From NCBI GenBank assembly GCA_030748365.1, contig JASMME010000074.1, positions 1 to 6,928 of the forward strand: a DNA stretch of 6,928 bases, read 5' to 3'. Under the pieces are notes generated by a model, which had not been told where the DNA came from, did no database searches, and was given only the letters and a program-made list of their open reading frames with translations. This document shows, in pieces, positions 1 through 6,732 of this stretch. This stretch comes from Lutibacter sp. GTDB lineage: Bacteria; Bacteroidota; Bacteroidia; Flavobacteriales; Flavobacteriaceae. The position numbers and the translations under genes were made by a program. Within the stretch, counting starts at the first letter, position 1. Every line of letters begins with the position of its first letter.

Positions 1-3
1 AGG

Positions 4-222
4 CTATAGTCTTCCGATCGCCTCCACAATTGCACAATTGTCATCCAACGCCTGAATGAGCTTTTTCGTCTCTTTCATGGTGAGTGTATAATTGGCAGTA
101 ATCTCAAGGTTTGAGTTTTCTGCTTTTTTAACGATTGTCAGCATGTTGGTGATGTCATTGTCGCACCCCGCCATGAGGGTAATGCGTCTTAGTCTGTCGT
201 CTTCTTTACTTAGTTCAAACAT
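4..222 (-). CDS. Small hypothetical protein, 72 aa
   Basis: This is a complete small ORF with an ATG start (220-222) and a TAG stop (4-6). I do not recognise the family. The product is mixed in charge: an acidic/basic N-terminus (ELSKEDDRLRR), a middle stretch that could be a beta strand (NLEITANYTLTM), and a lysine-rich, probably helical C-terminus (KETKKLIQALDD). It has no signal peptide, membrane segment or metal-binding motif. The composition looks protein-like, and no longer ORF competes on the other strand. A perfect TAnnTTTG -7 box (TATGTTTG, minus strand 223-216) overlaps the start codon. If that box is used, translation would have to begin further in, for example at Met17 (172-174), giving about 56 aa. 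It reads in the same direction as glpR but lies 357 bp away, so co-transcription is uncertain. Coding status is plausible, not proven. Confidence 0.5.
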   Translation of the reverse strand: MFELSKEDDRLRRITLMAGCDNDITNMLTIVKKAENSNLEITANYTLTMKETKKLIQALDDNCAIVEAIGRL

Positions 223-579
223 AATTGGTAATATTTTTCCGAAACTTAATAAAGAATTGTTTATGTATGAAAATTTAGATCGTTTTTTAGCTATTTATAG
301 GTAAATTTTGTCTATTACCTTTTTATATATAAGGGTTACATCCTTTTAAAGAAGTGTTTTTTTGGGTAAATCGTTATGCGTTGGTTTTGGCATACAGAAA
401 ACGTATATTTAATAAGGGGTAATTAAGAAATAAGCCTTGATAGTGTAATGAGGTTAAATTTTCTTCTTATTGGAAGGGGAAATCTATTAACAAAGTATGA
501 TGCTGATTTTTTTTAGACTGTTCCGATTTGCTTTTGCTATTAAGTGTGTCAGTCTTGGGAGTAAACAAATAAGAGTTTG
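223..579. other. AT-rich gene-free gap between glpR and the 72-aa ORF
   Basis: I see no credible coding region here on either strand. The stretch is strongly AT-rich with several T or A runs, for example an eight-T run near 508-515. It lies downstream of glpR and upstream of the 72-codon ORF, both on the minus strand, so it could hold the glpR 3' end and a promoter for the small ORF. A weak minus-strand promoter-like match to the small ORF is TTTC (272-269), 20 nt, TAAGTTTC (248-241), with one mismatch in each box. Right after the glpR stop there is only a poor 6-bp hairpin (GTAAAC 561-566 with GTTTGC 575-580, including one G-U pair) and no U-run, so I do not call a terminator. The one clear structure, the inverted repeat at 299-320, is listed separately. 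Confidence 0.6.
299..320 (+). repeat. Inverted repeat AGGTAA-N10-TTACCT followed by a T run
   Basis: Perfect 6-bp arms (299-304 and 315-320) flank a 10-nt loop. On the plus strand the right arm runs straight into T's (320-324), which resembles a short rho-independent terminator. However, no plus-strand gene ends just upstream. Read on the minus strand there is no U-run after the stem, so it is unlikely to terminate glpR. It lies 77-98 bp upstream of the start of the 72-codon ORF, so it could equally be a protein-binding dyad for that gene. Only two G-C pairs make the stem weak. Its function is unknown. Confidence 0.35.
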
Positions 580-1347
580 CTATACGACCCGCACATCCAC
601 GCCTTTCTCAAGCAATTTTTCCTTGGTTGCTGGGTCGATGCTTTTATCGGTGATAATCTGATCAACCTCGTCTAAGTCGCAGATTCTGCCAAAGCCTTTT
701 TTGCCAAATTTGGAAGCATCTGCCAGTACAATGATTTTTTGGGCAGCCGCAATCATTTTTTTGTTTAGAGAGGCTTCCATAGCACTGGTGGTAGTAAGTC
801 CGTATTCAAGATCAATCCCGTCAACCCCTAAAAATAGTTTATTGCAGGTAAATTCATCCAACATCTTTTCGCTTAGGGGGCCGATGACAGATGAGGCATT
901 TACACGTACTGTTCCACCGAGCTGAATGACCTCTATGTCAGCGTTTTTTGAGACTGAAAGGGCTGTATTTAGTGTTGCGGTAATGACCGTAAGTCCTTTC
1001 ACATTGTCTATCTGTCGCGCAAATTCAATCAGGGTGGTGCCGGATGCAATGATGATATTGTCTCCCGTTTCAAGAATCTCTACAGCCGCTGCGCCGATTC
1101 TTCTTTTTTCTTCCACAGAAATCTTTTCTTTCTCATTGATGGGGCGTCCAGTAATGTAGGGATTGAAACGAATGGCCTTGCCGTGTGACCGAAATAACAA
1201 TTTCCGATTCTCTAATAATTTCAAATCCTTCCGAATGGTTACGGCTGATACATTGAATTCCTTGCTTAGGTCAAGCACATCGACCATCCGGTTTTTACGT
1301 AGTTTTTCGAGTATTTGTTCATGTCTTTGGGCAATATTAAGGGGCAT
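580..1347 (-). CDS. glpR: DeoR-family transcriptional repressor, probable glycerol regulon repressor GlpR
   Basis: This is a DNA-binding repressor of the DeoR/GlpR family and probably controls the divergent glpDKF operon. From the ATG at 1347 it has 255 aa, the family's normal length. Residues 7-60 form the DeoR winged helix-turn-helix, with helix-turn-helix core LSKEFNVSAVTIRKDL (27-42) and wing RSHGKA (53-58). From about residue 75 to the end is the DeoR C-terminal sensor domain, a phosphosugar-isomerase-like fold. Its hallmarks are ASGTT (101-105), QLGGT (142-146), GVDGID (174-179) and ADASKFGK (209-216). An in-frame GTG at 1365 would add six residues (MPKAAT). I prefer the ATG because MPLNIAQRHEQIL matches the usual start of the family. 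In characterised GlpR proteins the inducer is glycerol 3-phosphate. That ligand is inferred here from context, since DeoR members for other sugar phosphates look similar. No promoter for glpR itself is obvious. Confidence 0.88.
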   Translation of the reverse strand: MPLNIAQRHEQILEKLRKNRMVDVLDLSKEFNVSAVTIRKDLKLLENRKLLFRSHGKAIRFNPYITGRPINEKEKISVEEKRRIGAAAVEILETGDNIIIASGTTLIEFARQIDNVKGLTVITATLNTALSVSKNADIEVIQLGGTVRVNASSVIGPLSEKMLDEFTCNKLFLGVDGIDLEYGLTTTSAMEASLNKKMIAAAQKIIVLADASKFGKKGFGRICDLDEVDQIITDKSIDPATKEKLLEKGVDVRVV

Positions 1348-1577
1348 TGTAGCAGCTTTAGGCACTGTAAATGTACGAAAATTCTGATGTTAGCTATTGT
1401 CAGGTCAATCACTAAACTTCCCTGGCATACGTTGTTTGACACAGAAAGAAGTATTGACAAGACAAGCGGTATCATTAGTGTTAATCCATTCATTTATTTT
1501 GCAGATGCCATAGATTCATTGATAATTTTTGCTTGGATTTCCGTGGAGAATTATATGAGGCATGTCGTCAATATAAA

Positions 1578-1607
1578 TTTCAAAACATTTCAAAACATTT
1601 CAAAATG
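1578..1607 (+). promoter_or_regulatory. Candidate GlpR operator: three TTTCAAAACA direct repeats with 10-bp period
   Basis: Two perfect copies of TTTCAAAACA (1578-1587 and 1588-1597) are followed by a third copy with 8 of 10 matches (TTTCAAAATG, 1598-1607). The 10-bp period is about one helical turn, so identical half-sites would lie on one face of the DNA. The altered end of the third copy also creates a dyad, ACATTT-CA-AAATGT (1595-1608). Several DeoR-family regulators (AgaR and IolR type) are known to bind TTTC-containing repeated sites, and the array sits between a DeoR-family gene and its likely target operon. It overlaps the spacer and -33 box of the candidate glpD promoter, as expected for a repressor site. 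GlpR binding is inference; the repeat itself is seen directly. Confidence 0.55.
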
Positions 1608-1618
1608 TGGTATATTTA
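1588..1618 (+). promoter_or_regulatory. Candidate Bacteroidota-type promoter of glpDKF
   Basis: TTTC at 1588-1591, a 19-nt spacer, then TATATTTA at 1611-1618 match the Bacteroidota consensus TTTG-N19-TAnnTTTG with one mismatch in each box. Transcription would begin around 1625, leaving an A-rich leader of about 50 nt before glpD. The -33 box and spacer lie inside the direct-repeat array, which fits repression by a bound regulator. In such AT-rich DNA chance matches are common. An alternative, weaker pair lies at 1498-1531. Confidence 0.4.
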
Positions 1619-1622
1619 TATG

Positions 1623-1647
1623 AAAATAAAACAAAACAAAACAAAAT
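1623..1647 (+). repeat. AAAAY pentamer tract (five units) in the glpD leader
   Basis: The tract is AAAAT, then AAAAC three times (1628-1642), then AAAAT again. It lies 30 bp upstream of the glpD ATG and just after the candidate -7 box, so it would fall in the 5' leader. Short tandem repeats of this kind can change length by slippage. A-rich leaders are also a known aid to translation in Bacteroidota, which use few Shine-Dalgarno sequences. Which of these applies, if either, cannot be read from one sequence. Confidence 0.6.
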
Positions 1648-1676
1648 AAATATATATTTTTTGTGTTTAAGCAGTG

Positions 1677-3233
1677 ATGAATAGAAAAGAGATGCTTAGA
1701 AAACTATCGATGGGTGATTCCTACGATTTTATTGTTATAGGAGGGGGTAGTACGGGTATAGGAATTGCCCTGGAAGCTGCTGCCAGGGATTATTCTGTAC
1801 TGTTACTGGAAAAGGCTGATTTTGCCAAATCTACCTCCAGTAAAAGTACCAAGTTGGTACACGGTGGGGTTCGTTACCTTGCACAGGGGGAAATTGGATT
1901 GGTAAGAGAGGCCGTCCGGGAGCGGGGTTATCTGATTAGGAATGCCCCCCACTTGGTAAAGAACCAATGCTTTATCATACCCGCCAATAGTTTTTGGGAG
2001 CACATTAAATATACCATCGGATTGGTGTTTTACGACTTGTTGGCAGGTGGGTTAAGCCTAGGGAATTCTCGGCGTATATCGAGGTCAGAGAGCCTGAGGC
2101 GCCTTCCAGCACTGGAGCCAAAAAGGGTGAAAGCCGGTACGGCATACCACGACGGACAATTTGACGATACACGCTTGGCGATTAACGCCCTTCAAACAGC
2201 TGCAACACTGGGGGCGGTGGTGCTCAATTACTGTGAGGTAACCGCCTTGTCAAAAGATGAACGGGGTCAGGTAAATGGGCTGGTTTTTATAGATCAGGAA
2301 ACGGGTATATCACATAAGGTAAGAGGGGAACAGGTGGTCAATGCCACGGGCGTTTTTGCAGATACGATTTTAGCAATGGACAATCCTTCCGCGGCTAGCA
2401 TCATTGCACCAAGCCAGGGAATACACATTGTATTAGACAGGAAATTCTTTCCTGGTAAAGAAGCTGTTATGGTTCCGAAAACCACTGATGGTAGGGTGTT
2501 GTTCCTAATCCCCTGGCACCATAGAATTCTGGTAGGAACTACGGATACACCTGTTAAAAATACCACCCTGGAGCCTGTTGCCCTGGAAGAAGAAATTGAC
2601 TTTATTTTACACACGCTTAGCAATTACCTGATCAATCCTCCCAAAAGGAGCGACGTGTTAAGTGTATTTGCCGGTCTGAGACCCCTGGCTGTTAGCAAGG
2701 AAAAAGGAAGGAAGACCAAAGAGATTTCAAGAAGTCATAAGATCATTACTGCGCCTTCCGGATTGCTGACCATCATAGGGGGGAAGTGGACCACCTTTCG
2801 CAAAATGGGACAGGACCTCGTAGACAAGACTGAGAAAAAACGAAAGTGGAACCCCACTTCTTCCAATACCAAGCAGCTAAAATTACAGGGCTATCAACAA
2901 AAGACAGACCGCAATGACCCCCTGTCCTTTTACGGATCGGACAAAGAGCCGTTGTTAGACCTGGCCAGGGAATTGTCTATGGATCAAGCATTGAGTGACT
3001 TGCTTCCGGTAATCAGTGCGCAGGTGGTCTGGGCCGTAAGGCATGAGATGGCCCGTACCGTTGAAGATTTCTTGGCGAGGCGTACACGCTGTCAGCTACT
3101 GGATGCCCGAGAAAGTATTCGTATGGCACCCAAAGTTGCAGAAATCATGGCCCGTGAACTGCAGAAGGATCTTTCCTGGCAAGAAAGACAAATTGCCTCC
3201 TATAAAGAAGTAACCTTGCATTATATTTTGTAA
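1677..3233 (+). CDS. glpD: Aerobic-type FAD-dependent glycerol-3-phosphate dehydrogenase
   Basis: GlpD oxidises sn-glycerol 3-phosphate to dihydroxyacetone phosphate at the cytoplasmic membrane and passes electrons through FAD to the quinone pool. The product has 518 aa from the ATG at 1677; E. coli GlpD has 501. A GTG directly before it (1674) would add one residue. The N-terminal FAD-binding domain starts with the dinucleotide motif IGGGSTGIG (21-29), followed by an acidic strand end VLLLEK (41-46). The family signature STKLVHGGVRYL (57-68) is intact. Further DAO-domain landmarks are VNATGVFAD (221-229), VGTTDTP (286-292), FAGLRPL (331-337) and IIGGKWTTFRKM (366-377). From about residue 395 follows the helical C-terminal domain typical of GlpD, with VRHEMARTVEDFLARRTR at 454-471. 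It is the first gene of the operon, 39 bp before glpK. I see no frameshift or missing motif. The soluble NAD-dependent GpsA is excluded by the FAD-type signatures. Confidence 0.97.
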   Translation: MNRKEMLRKLSMGDSYDFIVIGGGSTGIGIALEAAARDYSVLLLEKADFAKSTSSKSTKLVHGGVRYLAQGEIGLVREAVRERGYLIRNAPHLVKNQCFIIPANSFWEHIKYTIGLVFYDLLAGGLSLGNSRRISRSESLRRLPALEPKRVKAGTAYHDGQFDDTRLAINALQTAATLGAVVLNYCEVTALSKDERGQVNGLVFIDQETGISHKVRGEQVVNATGVFADTILAMDNPSAASIIAPSQGIHIVLDRKFFPGKEAVMVPKTTDGRVLFLIPWHHRILVGTTDTPVKNTTLEPVALEEEIDFILHTLSNYLINPPKRSDVLSVFAGLRPLAVSKEKGRKTKEISRSHKIITAPSGLLTIIGGKWTTFRKMGQDLVDKTEKKRKWNPTSSNTKQLKLQGYQQKTDRNDPLSFYGSDKEPLLDLARELSMDQALSDLLPVISAQVVWAVRHEMARTVEDFLARRTRCQLLDARESIRMAPKVAEIMARELQKDLSWQERQIASYKEVTLHYIL

Positions 3234-3272
3234 CTTATGATGCTCAATAACCAACCCTAAGAGTCTATTCAA

Positions 3273-4772
3273 ATGAAAACCTACTTGTTAGCCCTTGATC
3301 AGGGAACGACCAGTTCCCGAACCCTTATTATTGACAAAAGAGGCACCGTTAGGTCGGTGGCCCAGCAAGAATTTAAACAGCTTTTTCCCCAAACAGGTTG
3401 GGTAGAGCATGATCCGGAAGAAATATGGTCCTCGCAAGCAGCGACCATAGCAGAAGCCATTTCATCAATGGGTATCGACTACCAGCAGCTTACAGGTATA
3501 GGCATCACCAATCAAAGAGAGACCACCCTGGTTTGGGACAGGGCTACCGGGGTACCTGTATACAATGCCATTGTTTGGCAGGACCGGCGAACGTCGGCTT
3601 TTTGCGATCAATTAAAGGAAAGGGGCTTGGAAGCAAGCATCCGTGAAAAAACAGGCCTGGTAATCGACGCTTATTTCAGCGCTACGAAGGTCTGTTGGAT
3701 TCTAGACAATGTGCCAGGGGCTCGTAAGCGGGCTGAACGCGGAGAATTAGCCTTTGGCACTGTGGATAGCTGGTTGGTCTGGAAACTTACCCAAGGACGC
3801 ACCCATGTTACTGATGTTAGCAATGCCAGTAGAACCATGCTATTCAATATCAATACCTTGGAATGGGATGATGAACTGATCGACCTGTTTGACATCCCCA
3901 AATCCATGCTCCCCCGTATAGGTTCCTCCAGCGAGGTATACGATCATACCCATACACCTTTACTACCCTGCGAAATTCCCATTGCGGGCATTGCCGGCGA
4001 TCAGCAGGCGGCCATGTTTGGGCAAATGTGTACCGAAGAGGGCATGGTAAAGAACACCTATGGAACCGGCTGTTTTATGTTGATGAATACAGGGGAAAAA
4101 CCTTTTGTTTCCCACAATAATTTGCTGACTACCGTTGCCTGGAAACTCGATGGAAAGGTCAGTTACGCCCTAGAAGGAAGTATCTTTATAGGTGGCGCTG
4201 TGGTACAATGGCTAAGGGATGGTCTTGATTTCATCAAGGATTCATCTGAAATAGAGGCGCTGGCCAGTACAGTGCCCGACAATGGAGGGGTCTATTTTGT
4301 GCCTGCCTTAACGGGCCTTGGGGCGCCCCACTGGGATCAGTATGCCAGGGGTATGATTGTCGGTCTTAACAGGGGAACAACCAAGGGTCATATTGCCAGG
4401 GCAGCCCTGGAAGGGATTGCTTATCAGACCATGGATGTTTTGGAAGCCATGCAAAAAGATACCGGGATGGCCTGTTCAGAAATTCGGGTAGACGGCGGTG
4501 CCTCAAACAACAATCTGTTGATGCAGTTTCAATCCGATATTTTGTCAGTACCTGTGACCAGGCCAACCATCACCGAGACTACTGCCTTGGGTGCTGCCTA
4601 CCTGGCAGGGCTCGCCACCGGTTATTGGAAAGACCTAGATGAAATCAGGCATCAGTTAAAGCTGGCTAGAAAATTTGAACCCGCTATAGATTCGGAAACA
4701 CTTCAGATACGTAAGTCAACTTGGCACAAAGCAGTGAAAAGATCCCTGTCATGGGCAGAGAATAATCATTAA
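3273..4772 (+). CDS. glpK: Glycerol kinase
   Basis: GlpK uses ATP to phosphorylate glycerol to glycerol 3-phosphate, trapping it in the cytoplasm. At 499 aa it has the family's usual length (E. coli 501). It is a two-domain FGGY kinase. The N-terminal half has the phosphate-binding loop [10 protein letters not shown] (8-17), the glycerol-contacting ITNQRETT (78-85; Arg82, Glu83), Tyr134, and WQDRRT (102-107). The catalytic base is Asp243 in [12 protein letters not shown]. The C-terminal half has NTYGTGCFM (261-269; Phe268 at the glycerol site), [13 protein letters not shown] (348-360) and the adenosine-binding [16 protein letters not shown] (407-422). The loop at 222-238 does not resemble the fructose-1,6-bisphosphate site of E. 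coli GlpK: the Gly-rich stretch is absent and the position of Arg236 is Glu234. It also lacks the HFYG-type histidine that HPr phosphorylates in Firmicutes. The gene follows glpD by 39 bp and precedes glpF by 18 bp. The start is an ATG after an A-rich triplet, with no Shine-Dalgarno sequence. Confidence 0.98.
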   Translation: MKTYLLALDQGTTSSRTLIIDKRGTVRSVAQQEFKQLFPQTGWVEHDPEEIWSSQAATIAEAISSMGIDYQQLTGIGITNQRETTLVWDRATGVPVYNAIVWQDRRTSAFCDQLKERGLEASIREKTGLVIDAYFSATKVCWILDNVPGARKRAERGELAFGTVDSWLVWKLTQGRTHVTDVSNASRTMLFNINTLEWDDELIDLFDIPKSMLPRIGSSSEVYDHTHTPLLPCEIPIAGIAGDQQAAMFGQMCTEEGMVKNTYGTGCFMLMNTGEKPFVSHNNLLTTVAWKLDGKVSYALEGSIFIGGAVVQWLRDGLDFIKDSSEIEALASTVPDNGGVYFVPALTGLGAPHWDQYARGMIVGLNRGTTKGHIARAALEGIAYQTMDVLEAMQKDTGMACSEIRVDGGASNNNLLMQFQSDILSVPVTRPTITETTALGAAYLAGLATGYWKDLDEIRHQLKLARKFEPAIDSETLQIRKSTWHKAVKRSLSWAENNH

Positions 4773-4790
4773 CCAATACGATCAAACAAT

Positions 4791-5537
4791 ATGGACAGCG
4801 CTTATTTTTATGAATTTTTAGGGACGTTTATCCTTATATTATTAGGAGATGGTGTGGTAGCAAATACCGTGCTAAAACACACAAAAAGCGAGGGAGCCGG
4901 CTGGTTGACTGTAACCATGGGCTGGGGGTTGGCCGTCTTTATGGGGGTAACCATCTCAGCACCCTATTCAGGTGCCCACCTCAATCCAGCGGTCACGATT
5001 GGTTTGGCCACTGGAGGGCTCTTTGACTGGGCGCAGGTACTGCCTTATATCCTATCGCAGTTAGCGGGTGCTTTTGTTGCGGCCCTGGTAGTTTACTTGT
5101 ACTTTAAGAAACATTTTGATCAAACAGAGGATCCCAATCTCCACCTGGCGGTATTTTCAACGGCCCCAGCCATTAGGAATGTAAGTTCCAACCTGTTTTC
5201 AGAAACTGTAGGAACCTTTGTGTTACTGGTCCTCGTCTTTTTTATTGCCGGCCCGAGCTTCGAGGCTGAAAATATGGAAAATGTAGTGATAGGACTCGGG
5301 TCTATAGGGGCTTTACCCATTGCCCTGGTGGTCACTGGTATCGGTATCTCCTTGGGTGGAACCACTGGATATGCGATCAACCCGGCCCGTGACCTGGCTC
5401 CAAGAATAGCCTATGCGTTGTTGCCCTTTCACAAAAAGATATCCGCTGATTGGTCCTATGGCTGGATTCCTGTGGCGGGGCCTATTATAGGTGCCCTACT
5501 GGCAGCGGGCCTTTATTTGTATTCGCTGGGTTTATAA
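4791..5537 (+). CDS. glpF: Aquaglyceroporin, glycerol uptake facilitator
   Basis: This inner-membrane MIP-family channel lets glycerol, and probably other small polyols and water, diffuse into the cell. It has 248 aa with the expected six hydrophobic spans plus two half-helices. Both pore motifs are intact: GAHLNPAVTIG (61-71) and GYAINPARDLAPR (193-205). The Asp after the second NPAR (Asp201) marks glycerol-conducting members rather than strict aquaporins. The likely selectivity-filter residues are Trp45 (GWGLAVF), Tyr194 and Arg200, where E. coli GlpF has Trp48, Phe200 and Arg206. Tyr in place of Phe also occurs in other bacterial GlpF proteins. The gene starts 18 bp after glpK and is the last gene of the operon, 76 bp from the convergent sugar dehydrogenase gene. 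GlpF acts with GlpK, whose phosphorylation step keeps the glycerol gradient inward. Confidence 0.96.
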   Translation: MDSAYFYEFLGTFILILLGDGVVANTVLKHTKSEGAGWLTVTMGWGLAVFMGVTISAPYSGAHLNPAVTIGLATGGLFDWAQVLPYILSQLAGAFVAALVVYLYFKKHFDQTEDPNLHLAVFSTAPAIRNVSSNLFSETVGTFVLLVLVFFIAGPSFEAENMENVVIGLGSIGALPIALVVTGIGISLGGTTGYAINPARDLAPRIAYALLPFHKKISADWSYGWIPVAGPIIGALLAAGLYLYSLGL

Positions 5538-5560
5538 ATCGCAATGGCTTACAAAGATTG

Positions 5561-5587
5561 ACCGAATCATGTCATGTAACGGTTTTT
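5561..5587 (+). terminator. Possible weak terminator after glpF
   Basis: In the 76-bp gap between convergent glpF and the sugar dehydrogenase gene, ACCG (5561-5564) pairs with CGGT (5580-5583) and is followed by a T run (5583-5587). The stem has only four base pairs and a 15-nt loop. It is a poor intrinsic terminator and may be chance. No better hairpin for either strand is visible in the gap. Confidence 0.22.
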
Positions 5588-5613
5588 ACTGATTTCCACA
5601 AACTGCTTAACGA

Positions 5614-6732
5614 TTATTGATTGGGTAGCAGTTTAAGGATTCCTTTGCCTTCTGCCGCCACGTATAGGTAGCCGTCAGGCCCTTCTTTTACATCCCTGAC
5701 CCGCCCGATATTTTCCAGTATTTTTTCTCTTTTGACTACCTTGTTCTCACGGATGACCAGGCGTTCTAGGTATTGAAACTTTAAAGACCCCACAAACAAA
5801 TTACCCTTCCATCCCTGATAGACTTCAGAAGAAGAGAAAGCCATTCCACTAGGAGCAATGGAAGGAAGCCAGTAATACAGGGGCTGTTCCATCCCTGGCT
5901 GCCGGGTTTTGTCTGTGATAGGGGTTCCGATATAATTAATACCGTAGGTGATGGTGGGCCACCCATAGTTTTTTCCTGCTTCTACGATATTGATCTCATC
6001 CCCGCCACGAGGACCGTGTTCATGGCTCCATATTTTTCCTGTTTCAGGATGTAGGCTCAAGCCCTGCGGATTCCTGTGTCCATAAGAATAAACAGCGCTG
6101 CTAGTACCGTCAGTTCTCTGGAAAGGGTTGTCCTCCGGAATGGAGCCATCCGGATATAAACGATAGATTTTACCGCCATCTCGTTCAACATCCTGCGGGT
6201 TTACGTCGCGTTCCCCCCTGTCTCCGATAGAGAAATAAAGGTAGCCCTTTCGGTCAAAGACAATCCTTGATCCCCAGTGCTGCCCTTTTTTAGTATCTGG
6301 TTCGGCGCGGTATAGCAATGTTAGCTCCCTGAGTTGGTATTCGTGCAACACAGCCCTGTACAGCGCTGTATTACCCCCGTGATTAGAATTGCCAGTACTT
6401 AGGGTGAGATAGAGGTGACTGTTCCTCTCAAAAGCTGGATCTAGAGCGATGTCTAAAAGCCCCCCCTGTCCGTTGACATAGACTTTGGGAAGTCCGGAAA
6501 CTTTCTTTTTTACCCCCTTTTTTATGTAGTAAAGTTCACCACTCTTTTCCGTTACCAACAGTTCTTCCGGAGAAATAAATTCCATCCCCCAGGGAATCTC
6601 GATACCACCGGCCACCAGTTGGTGGGCGTGTACCATTGTGGCATGGTCAAGTTTCGGTGGGTGTTCCTGTCCGTCACAGGCAGAAAGTGCCAGGAAAAAA
6701 ACCATCAAAAAAACAAATACCCTACAGTTCAT
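5614..6732 (-). CDS. PQQ-dependent aldose sugar dehydrogenase lipoprotein (YliI/Asd-like)
   Basis: This is a secreted beta-propeller oxidoreductase of the glucose/sorbosone dehydrogenase family (GSDH). It is expected to oxidise aldoses with the cofactor pyrroloquinoline quinone (PQQ) outside the cytoplasm. I chose the ATG at 6732 (372 aa). The longer frame to 6810 starts with TTG and would bury a clear lipoprotein signal. Residues 1-18 are hydrophobic and end in the lipobox LSAC, with the lipidated cysteine at Cys19 followed by Asp-Gly. Family motifs run in order: GGIEIPWGMEF (42-52), NGQGGLLDIALDP (87-99), GQHWGSR (150-156; His152 probable catalytic base), FSIGDRGERD (167-176), YGHRNPQGLSLHP (217-229; Arg220 likely near PQQ), HEHGPRGGDEIN (237-248), SGMAFSS (295-301) and a closing strand GYLYVAAEGKGILKL (354-368). 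It converges on glpF and is not in the glp operon. Its natural substrate is not shown by the sequence. No PQQ biosynthesis gene is in the window. Soluble sGDH is related but usually longer. Confidence 0.92.
   Translation of the reverse strand: MNCRVFVFLMVFFLALSACDGQEHPPKLDHATMVHAHQLVAGGIEIPWGMEFISPEELLVTEKSGELYYIKKGVKKKVSGLPKVYVNGQGGLLDIALDPAFERNSHLYLTLSTGNSNHGGNTALYRAVLHEYQLRELTLLYRAEPDTKKGQHWGSRIVFDRKGYLYFSIGDRGERDVNPQDVERDGGKIYRLYPDGSIPEDNPFQRTDGTSSAVYSYGHRNPQGLSLHPETGKIWSHEHGPRGGDEINIVEAGKNYGWPTITYGINYIGTPITDKTRQPGMEQPLYYWLPSIAPSGMAFSSSEVYQGWKGNLFVGSLKFQYLERLVIRENKVVKREKILENIGRVRDVKEGPDGYLYVAAEGKGILKLLPNQ

Larger units (their letters stand above)
1366..1673. other. Divergent glpR-glpD regulatory region
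   Basis: About 308 bases without a convincing gene separate the divergent glpR and glpD. The half near glpR (1366-1500) shows no clear -7 box for glpR and no repeat array. The middle has a weak plus-strand promoter-like pair, TTTG (1498-1501) and TAATTTTTG (1523-1531). Its spacing is longer than consensus and its -7 box carries an extra base. The half near glpD carries the 10-bp direct repeats, the better promoter candidate and the AAAAY tract, which are listed separately. The last 60 bases before glpD are almost entirely A and T. ORFs crossing this region lack family-like sequence and disagree with the flanking genes. Confidence 0.65.

Noticed and set aside
25..40. CACAATTG direct repeat
   Set aside because: Two 8-bp copies lie inside the 72-codon ORF as the codons for DNCAIV. 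They probably arise from codon choice.
92..304. 70-codon plus-strand ORF opposite the 72-codon small ORF
   Set aside because: It is low complexity (Ser/Leu/Met-rich) and typical of an antisense shadow. The minus-strand frame has better protein composition.
561..580. Hairpin directly after the glpR stop as a terminator
   Set aside because: The stem has 6 bp including a G-U pair and an 8-nt loop, with no U-run on the minus strand.
1436..1459. Two TTGACA hexamers as sigma-70 -35 boxes
   Set aside because: No -10 hexamer lies at suitable spacing, and other signals indicate Bacteroidota promoters, which do not use this motif.
1315..1623. 102-codon plus-strand ORF spanning the glpR start and the divergent region
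   Set aside because: It overlaps glpR antisense at its 5' end and crosses the regulatory repeats. Its sequence is not family-like, and it ends inside the AT-rich promoter region.
3237..3260. Seven-codon ORF (ATG ATG ... TAA) between glpD and glpK, as a leader peptide
   Set aside because: It is too short to distinguish from chance, with no attenuator hairpin and no run of regulatory codons.
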